Shown piece by piece: positions 27,901 through 34,866 of a DNA stretch of 35,247 bases. The DNA is from Pirellulales bacterium. GTDB taxonomy: Bacteria > Planctomycetota > Planctomycetia > Pirellulales > JAICIG01. The stretch lies in contig DATLUO010000182.1 in the NCBI GenBank assembly GCA_035533075.1, positions 1 to 35,247 on the forward strand. The letters are read 5' to 3'. Position numbers and translations under genes: made by a program. Numbering within the stretch: the stretch's first letter is position 1; every line of letters starts with the position of its first letter. The notes beneath the pieces were generated by a model. That model made no database searches and was not told the origin of the DNA. It worked only from the letters and a program-made list of their open reading frames with translations.

Positions 27901-28500
27901 AGCATGGTCTTCGAACGGGTTGCCGCTGGGCGACGCCTCTTCCAGCGCCGCCGAGTAAATGCGGAATTCGAGGCCGAATTTCTCGAACAGCTCATCGCGC
28001 CACTGCTCTACGAGGCTGCCCGGCGCCACAATCAAAATGCGTCGCGCGTCGGCCCGCATGATGAGCTCGCGGACATAGAGACCGGCCATGATCGTCTTGC
28101 CGGCGCCAGGGTCGTCGGCCAGGACGAAGCGCAGCGGCTGCTTGGGAAGCATCGACTCGTAGACGGCGGTGATTTGGTGCGGCAGGGGCTCGACGTTCGA
28201 CGTATGCACCGCCATCATCGGATCGAAAAGAAACGCCAGGTCGATGCGTTTGGCTTCGCACGTGAGCTGGAACGCGGCGCCGTCGCCGTCGAACGACCAC
28301 GGGCGCTCGACGGTGGCCACGCGGATGTCATTTTCGTCGCCGCGGCCGAGCAAGCGTTCTTTCGTGGCGCCGTCGGGAGTGCGGTAGAAGACCTGAATTG
28401 CGCCGTCGCCAATCGGCACGACGGCGGCCACCGTTGCCACCGCCGACGGCTCCAGACCGACCAGCGGCAAACCAGGTTTGAGATCTTCGAGTTTCGTCAT
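24976..28500 (-). CDS. SNF2-like helicase with C-terminal DUF3883-type domain
   Basis: This 1174-residue protein is a DNA translocase or helicase of superfamily 2. Motifs in order are [13 protein letters not shown] (Walker A, about 132-136), FDEAHKLA (motif II, about 229-236), LLMTATPH (motif III), [15 protein letters not shown] (motif V) and [11 protein letters not shown] (motif VI, about 590-600). An acidic insertion ([16 protein letters not shown]) lies between the lobes. The C-terminal 100 residues (GWDL...[20 protein letters not shown]) resemble DUF3883, a PD-(D/E)XK-like domain with D and ExK in place. It is related to the large helicases of class 1 DISARM and helicase-methylase-ATPase systems. 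It is the first gene of the operon. I chose ATG 28500; a TTG at 28542 in frame is possible. Confidence 0.93.
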   Translation of the reverse strand: MTKLEDLKPGLPLVGLEPSAVATVAAVVPIGDGAIQVFYRTPDGATKERLLGRGDENDIRVATVERPWSFDGDGAAFQLTCEAKRIDLAFLFDPMMAVHTSNVEPLPHQITAVYESMLPKQPLRFVLADDPGAGKTIMAGLYVRELIMRADARRILIVAPGSLVEQWRDELFEKFGLEFRIYSAALEEASPSGNPFEDHAQLIVRLDQMSRNEELQEKLCNAGWDLAVFDEAHKLAAHYFGSKLEKTGRFRFAERLGQNARHLLLMTATPHCGKEEDFQLFLSLLDSDRFYGKFRDGVHKVDACDLMRRMVKEELVKFDNTPLFPERRAYTVNYRLSEIEAALYEAVTEYVKTEMGKADELHGSRKGSVGFALTALQRRLASSPEAIYQSLKRRRERLENRLREEKLGIRGRQALAETLAVVPEDDDDLNAEEQENLEEALVDDATAAQTINELGAEIVILKRLEQQAKAVVASGQDRKWEELSTILQNAPEMRDAFGRQRKLIVFSEHRDTLNYLHQRIAGVLGNPDAIITIHGGTHRDERRRLQALFRSDSDVRVLVATDAAGEGVNLQCANLMVNYDLPWNPNRLEQRFGRIHRIGQIEVCHLWNLVAKETREGDVYHRLLEKLEIESEALKGRVFDILGEVFEGTSLKELLIQAIRYGDQPEVRARLTRKIDQALDHDHLKSLLDRNALAQETMSAERLYAVKLEMEKAEARRLQPYFVRSFFLKAFEQFGGSIYPREHGRLEITHVPASIRERDRRITGRNRRELEPVLKRYDRVCFDKEAMQPLDKPGLARAVLMHPGHPLMLAVSDLLLEQHANLLRQGTVLVDPADAGHEPWLMFLLTHEVKSGDGQALSKRLQFVRVNPDGSTSFAGWAPHLDLEPLADHQRPLVNNVLDAPWIAADQERRAIALAAETLVPEHFREVSDRRVAHVDKTLAAVHDRLSKEIAFWTDRWVRLKEDLASGKDVRLNLENARRTVTDLEGRLENRKKELQSMRHVVNGTPIVLGGALVVPAGLLRHARGDDAAAPEVSAGPLARSRIERLAMEAVRRYEEARGCQVVDVSREKCGWDLTSNPPALDHRQAPNHKQTEPRHIEVKGRAKGAATVTVTRNEILYAFNQGDKFVLAIVIVAEDDSVEGPYYIRRPFDREPGWGVASINFDLKELLLRCKRV

Positions 28501-28560
28501 TGGTCGGTCGTGGTCCCGTGCGTTTTTCGCTTTTGGCGCCAATGCCTTGCCTGCGCTGCC

Positions 28561-28592
28561 TTAAATATCGCACGCCGGGCGCGACGGCTCAA
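28561..28592 (-). promoter_or_regulatory. Weak promoter candidate for the defence operon
   Basis: On the minus strand TTGAGC (28592-28587) and TATTTA (28567-28562) are 19 bp apart, in the only AT-rich spot upstream of the helicase start. A start of transcription near 28553 would favour the ATG at 28500 over the TTG at 28542. Planctomycete promoters are poorly defined, so this is tentative. Confidence 0.25.
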
Positions 28593-28890
28593 GGTGCCGT
28601 ACCCACGGTGCCCAGAGGCAAAATCGATTCTAGGCTCGCAGGCCCAATATCATACGCGCAAAGCGAGACACCGATCCCTGAGCCTCAAGAGTCAAGCGGC
28701 AAGATCGTGGTCACCCCAGGGCGACACGATCCGCATCCCGGCGGCTTCCAAGCCTAAGCCGCGCGGCGGCCCCCAACGGGCGCGGAGGCGATTTCCGCGG
28801 AGTTGCGACCGATTCTCCAGCGGCTGGCGATCAACGCCGAGACTTCGACACACTGGCTTGCTTTGGTCGCTCGCTTGCGTGTCGCTTTTG

Positions 28891-29202
28891 TTAAGGAAAG
28901 CGCCGCGCGCGGCGCTTTTGCCTGCACGCGCCAGCCGATCCGTGCAGCCTGCGCTCAAAGTGCTCAAAGACCGAATCGCTCAATTCGGCGGAACGGCATC
29001 CCGGCGCGCCGGGATTGCGTACAGAGGATTGGCCGCGTACCTCGTGGGACGCGACAAACGTGTCGCCTGCGCTCGGGTGAGACCCGGTCGGGCATGTGCA
29101 AAATCGTCGAAAATCGACGAACTTGCCGGTAAGACCGTACTCGGTTTTTGTTCCGATGGTAGGATCAGTCATTAGCAATGCGTCCCCTGCAATTCTTCTC
29201 AT
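28891..29202 (-). CDS. Possible small hypothetical protein or remnant
   Basis: A frame of 103 residues begins at ATG 29202, with GAGGAG about 7 nt upstream. The first 35 residues (MRRIAGDALLMTDPTIGTKT...) look protein-like. The rest runs through a repeat palindrome at 29051-29066 and the 22-bp palindrome at 28897, so the C-terminal part is probably not native. It may be the 5' end of a gene truncated by repeat insertion. I recognise no family. Confidence 0.25.
   Translation of the reverse strand: MRRIAGDALLMTDPTIGTKTEYGLTGKFVDFRRFCTCPTGSHPSAGDTFVASHEVRGQSSVRNPGAPGCRSAELSDSVFEHFERRLHGSAGACRQKRRARRFP
28897..28918. terminator. Perfect 22-bp GC-rich palindrome, terminator-like
   Basis: AAAGCGCCGCG is followed directly by its reverse complement CGCGGCGCTTT, with one more T on the plus strand. 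The stem is strong but the T-run is short (four), and both flanking genes are on the minus strand, where it is followed by TTTCCTT. It could end ruvB-side transcription before the defence operon. Confidence 0.35.
29051..29066. repeat. GCGACACG-type palindrome, copy 3
   Basis: GCGACA and TGTCGC flank AACG. It is related to the palindromes at 602-617, 13006-13027 and 30786-30801. Confidence 0.6.
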
Positions 29203-29292
29203 GGTCGTCTCCTCGACACTGAGGTTCCACTTCCATGTTAGCCTGCCGCATCATGTTCGAGAACGCACGCCGCAGTTCAGCAGTTCGGACGT

Positions 29293-30348
29293 CTAGAACA
29301 GCCGCCCCTGCGAATCGACTTCTCCCGGCTCGAGGCCGAGGTGCTCGTAGGCGGCGGGCGTGGCTTTGCGGCCGCGAGGTGTGCGGATCACCAGGCCGCT
29401 GCGCAGCAGATACGGCTCGACTTCGTCGACCAACGTGTCGGGTGCCAGGTTCATCGTGTGGGCCGCCGCCTCCACGCCCACCGGCCCGCCGTGAAACACG
29501 CGAACGATCGTTTCCAAATAGCGGCGGTCCTGGCCGTCGAGTCCGAGCGCGTCGATGCGCTGCATTTCCAGCGCCGATCGGGCCAAGGCGAGCGTGATGT
29601 GCCCGTCGGCCTTGCTGGTGGCATAGTCGCGCACCCAGCGCAGGCGATTGTTGGCCAGCCGGGGAGTGCCGCGGCTGCGCGAGGCGATCTCCGTGCAGGC
29701 GGTCGGCTCGATGCGGCAGCCGAGCTTGCCCGAATTGCGGCGCACGATCTCGGCCAACTCCTCGACGGTGTAAAAGTCGAGGTGCTCGCGCATCACGAAC
29801 CGGTCGCGCAGCGGCGCCGACAACAGGCCGGTGCGCGTCGTCGCCCCGATCAGCGTGAAGGGCCGCAACGACATGTTGATCGTCCGGGCATTCACGCCTT
29901 CGCCCAGCGTGATATCGATGCGAAAATCTTCCATGGCCGGATAGAGGAACTCTTCGACCGCCTTGGGCAGCCGGTGAATCTCATCGATGAACAGCACCGA
30001 GCCTTGCTCGGCGTTCGTCAGGTAAGGAATCAGGTCTTTCGGGGCCGTCATCGCCGCCCCGCTGGCGATCTGCAGCGTCACGCCCAGCTCGCGCGGAATC
30101 ACGGTGGCGAAGGTGGTCTTGCCCAGTCCCGGCGGGCCGTCGAAGAGAATATGGCCCAGCGTCTCGCGCCGCTTTCGAGCGGCATCCAGGGCGATTTCGA
30201 TTCGCGCAAAAACCTCCCGCTGCCCGATCATGTCGCGCATCCGCTGCGGCCGCAGGTCGCGATCGTCGTCCGCTTCCGGCAGAGCGGCGGCTGGGAGTGC
30301 CGCGGAATCGTCGGCGTCGTCGTGTTTCAGAATGGGTTCGCGGGCCAA
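29293..30348 (-). CDS. ruvB: Holliday junction branch migration helicase RuvB
   Basis: This 351-residue AAA+ motor drives branch migration of Holliday junctions with RuvA in recombination repair. Features are MRDMIGQ (about 37-43), Walker A GPPGLGKT (71-78), Walker B LFIDEIHRL (about 119-127), sensor 1 LIGATTRTGLLSAPLRDRF with the arginine finger, and a C-terminal winged helix ending GPVGVEAAAHTMN ... YLLRSGLVIRTPRGRKAT. Length and motifs are normal for the family. The start is TTG at 30348 with GGAGG 4 nt upstream; no other start gives the usual N-terminus. ruvA and ruvC are not adjacent. Confidence 0.96.
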   Translation of the reverse strand: MAREPILKHDDADDSAALPAAALPEADDDRDLRPQRMRDMIGQREVFARIEIALDAARKRRETLGHILFDGPPGLGKTTFATVIPRELGVTLQIASGAAMTAPKDLIPYLTNAEQGSVLFIDEIHRLPKAVEEFLYPAMEDFRIDITLGEGVNARTINMSLRPFTLIGATTRTGLLSAPLRDRFVMREHLDFYTVEELAEIVRRNSGKLGCRIEPTACTEIASRSRGTPRLANNRLRWVRDYATSKADGHITLALARSALEMQRIDALGLDGQDRRYLETIVRVFHGGPVGVEAAAHTMNLAPDTLVDEVEPYLLRSGLVIRTPRGRKATPAAYEHLGLEPGEVDSQGRLF

Positions 30349-30374
30349 AGTGCCTCCGTGATGCGGCCAAAGGT

Positions 30375-30605
30375 TCAGCCGCGATGTAACTGAAGCTTTT
30401 CCACAAACGCCGCATGCTCAGGCGGTGCCAGGCCGCGTTGAACGGTTTCTAAAAGCATCGCGTCGTTGCCGGGCCCGATGAGTTCCGCCCGGAAACCAGG
30501 CGGCATGGCCTCGTAGAGCCGGTGGAACGTGGGCTGGTCAAGATGATCGCCCGCATTGAGCCGAGGCGGCTTGGATTCCACGTCGGTCTCGGCGGCGCGA
30601 AGCAT
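30375..30605 (-). pseudogene. Uma2-type nuclease gene with large internal deletion
   Basis: The 76 residues start like planctomycete Uma2 proteins (LDQPTFHRLYEAMPPGFRAELIG). They jump after ELIG to the typical C-terminal tail (LLETVQRGLAPPEHAAFVEKL). The central catalytic part, roughly 130 residues in intact members, is missing, so the fold and active site of the PD-(D/E)XK nuclease are lost. GGAG lies 8 nt before the ATG at 30605, so the short peptide may still be made. The family assignment rests on remembered sequence patterns. Confidence 0.6.
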
Positions 30606-30720
30606 GGTCGGATCTCCAGCGACGTTTCCTTGGTGCCCGCAAGACCTTTATCGTAGCTTCTGCTTCAACCTTCGACCAGCCGCGCGAGCCATGCTGCAAT
30701 AATCCCAAACGGAGGGGCCT

Positions 30721-30780
30721 ATGCCGCTACGCGATCACTTTCGCCCACCGATCTCCGCGAATCATACGGTTTGTGGCGGG
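30721..30780 (+). pseudogene. N-terminal fragment of an MPLRDHFRPP-type protein
   Basis: A strong Shine-Dalgarno site (GGAGGGG) precedes ATG 30721, which encodes MPLRDHFRPPISANHT. This is the usual opening of a widespread planctomycete protein family that I cannot name with certainty (DUF4058-like). After about 18 codons similarity ends, where the palindrome at 30786-30801 begins. I read it as the 5' stump of a gene disrupted by repeat insertion or deletion. Confidence 0.45.
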
Positions 30781-30785
30781 CCGAT

Positions 30786-30801
30786 GCGACACGTGTGTCG
30801 C
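30786..30801. repeat. GCGACACG-type palindrome, copy 4
   Basis: GCGACA and TGTCGC flank CGTG. It follows the stump of the MPLRDHFRPP-type gene directly, which suggests it marks an insertion or deletion junction. Confidence 0.65.
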
Positions 30802-30954
30802 GCCGTTCTGCGTTCATCTTGCCGCATCCAATAGTCAACGGCAGATCGCCAACATGGCCGTTGAACTGGGTGCCGCCTCGACGACACGGTTGGCCTGGAG
30901 GACCGATCCCGGTAGCGCTCCAACGGCAAATCGCGAAAGACTTTGTCGACATCG

Positions 30955-31150
30955 CCGACGGAACAATGCAGTACAGCCCGCGGCCGGGACGTGGTAAGAT
31001 GGATTTCGTCTACCAGGTGGTCCGGCTTTGGGAGCGGCCCGCCGAGCAACTGCTCGTCGGCGAGCCGGGCCTGGCGCCATTGGCCATGCTCGGGCAACTT
31101 GCGGAAGGTGCGACCGTAGAGGATGGTCTGGTAGCGGTCGCGCAGCGTCG
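30955..31150 (+). pseudogene. Internal fragment of an Rpn-like nuclease gene
   Basis: About 190 bp closely match the intact gene at 33271-34128 (the part at about 33593-33785). Translated pieces are identical or nearly so: QYSPRPGRGKMDF, YQVVRLWERPAEQLL, GLAPLAMLGQLAEGATVEDGL. The N-terminal part with the nuclease motif and the C-terminal part are absent, and the fragment ends where the 43-bp repeat array begins. It is a decayed paralogue in the same orientation as the intact copy. Confidence 0.82.
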
Positions 31151-31165
31151 TCGTTCAAAACGACC

Positions 31166-31290
31166 AATCGTTTGCCTCGACCGTTGGCGCAGCGCACTGC
31201 GCGGCTGAAATCGTTTGCCTCGACCGTTGGCGCAGCGCGCTGCGCGGCTGGAATCGTTTGCCTCGACCGTTGGCGCAGCGCGCTGCGCTC
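31166..31290 (+). repeat. Three 43-bp tandem repeats with palindromic core
   Basis: Units start at 31166, 31209 and 31252 with AATCGTTTGCCTCGACCGTT. Each contains the core GGCGCAGCGC(A/G)CTGCGC, which folds into a hairpin. The third unit is cut short at about 31290. The array interrupts the Rpn-like fragment. The unit differs from the 33-bp repeats at 13385-13549, but the design (fixed flank plus GC palindrome) is the same. Confidence 0.9.
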
Positions 31291-31596
31291 TTCTCCGGGT
31301 AGCCCCCAGTACGGTTTACTTCTCTGTTTCTGCAAGTCCTTATTTCACAGAAGGTTACGGCTTTGCAGCCAAAACACCTCGTTGCATAATTCTCGCGGAA
31401 AGTGTCAGATTCCATCCGTGCGCGTGACGAGGTGACGGATCGCGAGGCTCTGACGAAGCTTGAACCGGCGGCGAAAGCGGCGGCTAATGCGGCGTGCGAA
31501 GGCCCCGCTACCCCGCATGCTCGTATTGAACATCCCGTCGCAGTGTTGTATCTTAGATCAACAGTTGAGATGTGGTTTGCCGGCAGCGTTGCAGCC

Positions 31597-31863
31597 ATGG
31601 TTTTTATCGAATTCATTTGGGATCTCGACGAAGATCCTGATGGCAACGTCCAGCATCTGCTGGAACACGACGTAACCAAGGAAGAAGCGGAACACGTTCT
31701 CCGACATCCCGACTCCGAAACGACGAGCGACAGTAGCGGCCGGCCCCTCACTTTCGGATATACGGCGGAGGGCCGGCACTTGGCGGTCGTGTGGGAGCAC
31801 GTTCTCGACGATCCATTGACAATCTACCCGGTGACGGCGTTCGACGCCAAAGAGCGAGCCTAG
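31597..31863 (+). CDS. BrnT-like toxin of a type II toxin-antitoxin pair
   Basis: This 88-residue protein has the layout of the BrnT/DUF4258 RNase-toxin fold: FIWDLDEDPDGNVQHLLEHDVTKEEAEHVL, then SSGRPLTFGYTAEGRHLAVVWE and YPVTAFDA. The family pattern of WD, a His-containing helix, GR and a final strand is kept. ATG 31597 was chosen for family length; an ATG at 31570 is also possible and neither has a good Shine-Dalgarno site. An Xre-type regulator starts 9 nt after its stop, as in toxin-first pairs. The cleavage activity is inferred from the fold. Confidence 0.72.
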   Translation: MVFIEFIWDLDEDPDGNVQHLLEHDVTKEEAEHVLRHPDSETTSDSSGRPLTFGYTAEGRHLAVVWEHVLDDPLTIYPVTAFDAKERA

Positions 31864-31872
31864 AGGTGTGAC

Positions 31873-32274
31873 ATGGAATTTCGTCGGCGACAAATGAAGA
31901 TTGACCGCACGCCCGAGGAGCAGGCGCGCCTAAAGGCGGTCCGCGCGCGGTTTCAAAAGGAAAAGCCGTCGCTGGACGAGCTCGTGGCCAGCGGCGAATA
32001 TACGCCGCCGATCAAGCAGGCCGAGTATTGGGAACTGATGAAAACTGCCGCGGCCCTGAAAAAGGCTCGCGAGGAGGCGGGCATCAGCCTGCGGCAAATG
32101 GCCGAGCGCATGTCGATCGACGTCGGCGCGCTCAGCCGGTTGGAAAACGGCGTCAACAGCAACCCCACTCTCGAAACGCTGTTTCGCTACGCCAACAGCC
32201 TCGGCAAGAAAGTGCTCGTCCAGCTCGTCGATATGCCGAAAAGCACTCCACGAAAGAGAAAGCCAGCCGTCTAG
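31873..32274 (+). CDS. Xre-family HTH antitoxin or regulator
   Basis: This 133-residue protein has a helix-turn-helix of the Xre/Cro type at about 62-112 (LKKAREEAGISLRQMAERMS, ALSRLENGVNSNPTLETLFRYA) preceded by a charged helical extension. GAGGTG lies 5 nt before ATG 31873. It follows the BrnT-like gene in the same transcript and probably represses the pair and neutralises the toxin. Its stop TAG shares the tetramer CTAG with the stop of the convergent VapC-like gene. Confidence 0.85.
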   Translation: MEFRRRQMKIDRTPEEQARLKAVRARFQKEKPSLDELVASGEYTPPIKQAEYWELMKTAAALKKAREEAGISLRQMAERMSIDVGALSRLENGVNSNPTLETLFRYANSLGKKVLVQLVDMPKSTPRKRKPAV

Positions 32275-32723
32275 CCTCGACGCCTTTCTATGCCCGCTTT
32301 TGGTGGCCACGTTTTCAATTTGGCCACGCTTTCGAGGTGCAGGTCGAGGGTCAGCAAGCGGTCAACGCCGTGGACCAGCATCGCGGCGACGAGTCGCGCG
32401 TCATGCCCGTTCTTGCCGATGACCTGATACTGAACGACAAGTTGCTGCCACACTTGAAACGCAGCGGGAAGGTCGTCGAGCACTGAAAAGTCGGCACCGA
32501 AACGAATCAGTTCTGCCGCAGCCTGCGATGGAGTCAAGCCAAGTCCGTTCTGCGTCGCAGGGCGCGTGGCGACGCTCCAATACTCATAGAAGTTTTGCGG
32601 CACCAGAAAGATTCCTTCGCCCTGTTGAAGCAAGGCGGCCACCGCGTCGGCCCCAAGCTGGTGCATCGGGTGCTGCGGCTCGCTGCTGCGCGTCAGAATG
32701 TTTGTGTCCAGCAGGATGCTCAT
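32271..32723 (-). CDS. PIN-domain VapC-like toxin
   Basis: This 150-residue PIN nuclease has the usual acidic residues: Asp6 in LLDTNIL, a Glu in NFYEYW, an Asp in NGHDARLVAAM and an Asp in LLTLD. Such toxins cut tRNA or rRNA. The ATG overlaps the stop of the antitoxin gene (ATGA), which supports a VapBC-type pair. The family, sometimes annotated only as type II PIN toxin, is common in planctomycetes. Confidence 0.88.
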   Translation of the reverse strand: MSILLDTNILTRSSEPQHPMHQLGADAVAALLQQGEGIFLVPQNFYEYWSVATRPATQNGLGLTPSQAAAELIRFGADFSVLDDLPAAFQVWQQLVVQYQVIGKNGHDARLVAAMLVHGVDRLLTLDLHLESVAKLKTWPPKAGIERRRG

Positions 32724-32977
32724 TCGCCGCGGTCGCCATACATGCTCTCGCGGCTATCATCGGCCACGTGCGGATTCGACGCATGGCTTGCTACCCACTC
32801 GCGCCACGCGGCAACTTTTTCTTGGGGCGTTCGTTGGGTCGGCGGACCACTGCCATTGGCCGCGGCGGAGACAGTGGCCAGCCATTCCAGATATGCCTCC
32901 AACGTCTGCCCCCGCCGCGCTGCGGCGTCTCTGAGCTTTTGCTCCGTGTCAGGCGGCAGGTGGATGGTTACGCTCAT
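32720..32977 (-). CDS. VapB-like antitoxin of the PIN toxin
   Basis: This 85-residue protein starts MSVTIHLPPDTEQKLRDAA, a ribbon-helix-helix-like opening (a beta strand followed by helices) expected to bind operator DNA. A Pro-rich tail probably wraps the toxin. It is coupled by ATGA to the PIN gene. GAGG lies very close to the ATG at 32977. A nonsense-mutated copy of its 5' end and leader occurs at 34867-34995. Confidence 0.82.
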   Translation of the reverse strand: MSVTIHLPPDTEQKLRDAAARRGQTLEAYLEWLATVSAAANGSGPPTQRTPQEKVAAWREWVASHASNPHVADDSRESMYGDRGE

Positions 32978-33084
32978 ATCCTCATTCTAGCAAGGCGGCC
33001 GGTTATCGGGCCAGTGACGATTGAACGGCTCGCCGCGGCAAGTGCGCGACATCATGCTGGCTATGTTCGCGGCTTGCGCCCATC

Positions 33085-33145
33085 GAGCCGTGATGGAGCG
33101 GCTAACGCGTGCCGCCGTTGAAGCTCAACCGAAGAATTGGACCGG
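33085..33145 (+). repeat. Direct repeat flanking the Rpn-like gene, left copy
   Basis: GAGCCGTGATGGAGCGGCTA (33085-33104) continues with ACGCGTGCCGC, then GCTCAAC (33123-33129) and AATTGGACCGGT. The same order of blocks recurs at 34181-34290. The heptamer GCTCAAC fits the RYYYAAC pattern of integron attC ends, but I cannot find a paired GTTRRRY. Confidence 0.6.
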
Positions 33146-33270
33146 TGCCAGTCCCTAAAACCGAACGGCAGCGTGGCTGCTTCCGCGAACCGCTTTTGGG
33201 CGGCATAATCCTGGCACGCGCTCGCCGGCCGGCGAGCGGCGACAAGTCGCGTTTCTCGAGGAGTAGCCAA

Positions 33271-34128
33271 ATGGCCATGACCTTTGATGCCACGTTGAAA
33301 GATCTGGCGCGCGAATGCCCGCTCGGTATTCTGGCCGAGTTCGACGAGCCGACCAGTTCGCCGGTGACACCGCTGAACGTCGACCTTTCGGCGGTGTCGA
33401 AGGCGGCCGACCTGGTGCTGGGCATCGGCGAGCCGCTGGTCGAGATCGTCCACGTCGAGTTCCAGTCGAGCGCGGCCGCGTGGAAGCACGCCGACCTCGT
33501 GCTCGATAACGCTCTCTTGTTCTCGCAGCACCACGTTCCCGTCCATACAATTTTGGTTCTGCTGCGTCCGCAGGCCGTTCACCCCAATGCCGACGGCACA
33601 GTGCAGTACAGCCCGCGGCCGGGACGTGGTAAAATGGATTTCGGCTATCAAGTAGTCCGGCTTTGGGAGCGGCCCGCCGAGCAACTGCTGGCCGGCGAAC
33701 TGGGCCTGGCGCCGTTGGCCATGCTCGGGCAGCTTGCGGAAGGTGCGACCGTAGAGGACGGTTTGACAGCGGTCGCTCAGCGGCTTGCAGAGCGTTTGAC
33801 GGCAGAGGCGGAGCCGGCACGGGCGACTAAGCTGTTGACATCGGCGCTTTTGCTGACGGGACTACGGGTTGACCGAGACGCGGCACTCAACATTTTTGGA
33901 GGAGTTCAGATGCTGGAAGAATCCGACACTTACCTGATGATCCTTGAACAAGGCGAGCAACGTGCGCGACGGGGCGACATTCTAGTGGTCGGCGAGGAAA
34001 GGCCGGGGACTGCTAACGAATCGGTGCGATCCAAACTCGATAACATTAAGGACCATGAGCGGCTGCTGCGCATGGTCCGCAAGGCGGCCACGGCGGCTAC
34101 TTGGCAACAAATCCTCGACACGCCGTGA
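33271..34128 (+). CDS. Rpn-like PD-(D/E)XK nuclease (transposase-like) family protein
   Basis: This 285-residue protein has Asp47 in ADLVL and the motif HVEFQS (Glu63-x-Gln65), the E-x-Q variant of PD-(D/E)XK seen in Rpn/YhgA-type nucleases. The sequence then continues with HHVPVHTILVLLRP and the YQVVRLWERPAEQLL block. GAGGAG lies 7-8 nt upstream of ATG 33271, which is better supported than earlier in-frame starts. A decayed paralogue lies at 30955-31150. Related direct repeats flank the gene, suggesting movement as a unit. Rpn proteins promote recombination or act in defence; the role here is unknown. Confidence 0.8.
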   Translation: MAMTFDATLKDLARECPLGILAEFDEPTSSPVTPLNVDLSAVSKAADLVLGIGEPLVEIVHVEFQSSAAAWKHADLVLDNALLFSQHHVPVHTILVLLRPQAVHPNADGTVQYSPRPGRGKMDFGYQVVRLWERPAEQLLAGELGLAPLAMLGQLAEGATVEDGLTAVAQRLAERLTAEAEPARATKLLTSALLLTGLRVDRDAALNIFGGVQMLEESDTYLMILEQGEQRARRGDILVVGEERPGTANESVRSKLDNIKDHERLLRMVRKAATAATWQQILDTP

Positions 34129-34180
34129 GCGTCTGCTAGACGGCTTTGGCACGCGGCCCCGACCGGGCCCTGTGCCCGGC

Positions 34181-34290
34181 GGGCCGTGATTGGCCGGCTA
34201 ACGCGCGCCGCGCAAACAGCCGCCGCCGCTGGGTGCATCCCAGCGGAGCGCATGATTCATGGGCCCGCTCAGCCTAACAATTGGACCCGT
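34181..34290 (+). repeat. Direct repeat flanking the Rpn-like gene, right copy
   Basis: GGGCCGTGATTGGCCGGCTA (34181-34200), then ACGCGCGCCGC, and after about 55 extra bases GCTCAGCCTAACAATTGGACC (34267 onward, split here as GCTCAGCC and AACAATTGGACC). It matches the left copy block by block. The insert contains the hairpin GCTGGGTGCATCCCAGC. It lies between the convergent ends of the Rpn-like and MazF-like genes. Confidence 0.6.
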
Positions 34291-34334
34291 CCCGGACCTC
34301 GTTTTTCTGCCGGCTTCGCACGTCGCCGCTTTGC

Positions 34335-34694
34335 TTAGGGTGCTCCGACGCATAGCGCGATGGCGGTGCCAATGTCATCCAATTCCGTCGACGTAGTCGT
34401 GCCTAGGCGTCGCACAAAACGCTGTTCAGATACGGATTTGGTCTGAAACGCGTCCGCGCCGGAGTCCTTGGCAAGCCCATTCGACTGCGTGGGCGGCAAA
34501 TGCACAAACCACGGATAGCTAACGTACTGCGGCTTCCAATCCGTAATCGGGACGACCATCCTCAACGGCAAACGCCCGATCGTGTCGAGGCTGACGACCA
34601 CGGCCGGCCGAATTTTGCGCAGTTCAGCCCCGATGGCCGGATCGAAGTCAATCAACCAGATTTCGCCGCGCTTCGGTGTTGGAACTTTCGCCAT
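34335..34694 (-). CDS. MazF/PemK-like endoribonuclease toxin
   Basis: This 119-residue protein has the MazF signature PKRGEIWLIDFDP...GAELRKIRPAVVVS near the N-terminus, followed by MVVPITDW and the C-terminal region with QTKSVSEQRFVRRLG. The conserved basic and Ser/Thr residues are in place for mRNA cleavage. Its start lies inside the antitoxin gene (47-nt overlap), which implies tight coupling. Confidence 0.9.
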   Translation of the reverse strand: MAKVPTPKRGEIWLIDFDPAIGAELRKIRPAVVVSLDTIGRLPLRMVVPITDWKPQYVSYPWFVHLPPTQSNGLAKDSGADAFQTKSVSEQRFVRRLGTTTSTELDDIGTAIALCVGAP

Positions 34695-34866
34695 AGATGT
34701 CGTTTGGGCCGAAGGCTTCGAAAGCGGTCAACGCCGGATCGTTCCGGTAATCCTCTTCGGCCATCGCGGCCGCGGCTTCCAGAATGGCGTCTCGTTCTGC
34801 CGGCGGCAGCTTGCGAAGTTCGGCCGCCGTCCATCTCTTGACGGGTGTGGTTTCATTAGGATTCAT
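34648..34866 (-). CDS. MazE-like antitoxin of the MazF-like toxin
   Basis: This 72-residue acidic, helical protein (KRWTAAELRKLPPAERDAIL, AAAMAEEDYRNDPALTAFEAF) occupies the antitoxin position upstream of MazF. It is not a classic MazE with an AbrB fold as far as I can see; similar short proteins accompany MazF genes in planctomycetes. GAGG lies 7 nt before ATG 34866 and comes from the remnant of a VapB-type gene. Confidence 0.78.
   Translation of the reverse strand: MNPNETTPVKRWTAAELRKLPPAERDAILEAAAAMAEEDYRNDPALTAFEAFGPNDIYGESSNTEARRNLVD

Larger units (their letters stand above)
28501..29292. other. Gap of about 790 bp between ruvB and the defence operon
   Basis: No well-supported gene is seen. 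The gap holds the promoter candidate near 28561-28592, a perfect 22-bp palindrome at 28897-28918, a GCGACA palindrome at 29051-29066 and a small reading frame with a good ribosome-binding site at its right end (listed separately). The remainder has no recognisable protein or RNA. Confidence 0.6.

Noticed and set aside
24976-28500. Class 1 DISARM system
   Set aside because: The helicase is similar in layout to the DISARM class 1 helicase, but no drmA, drmB or drmC-like gene is in the window, and the methylase is of the DUF1156 type.
25213-29175. Long plus-strand frames opposite the helicase (723 and 586 residues)
   Set aside because: They mirror a helicase with all motifs in order on the minus strand. 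Third-position GC bias keeps the opposite frame open.
31166-31290. CRISPR array
   Set aside because: The 43-bp units are directly tandem with no spacers and only three copies.
30835-31751. Minus-strand frames across the 43-bp repeats
   Set aside because: They are shadows of the Rpn-like fragment and of the repeats, without their own start signals or family features.
33085-34290. Complete integron attC sites
   Set aside because: RYYYAAC heptamers are present, but no matching GTTRRRY with L boxes could be paired, and no integrase gene is visible. Kept only as a finding about direct repeats.
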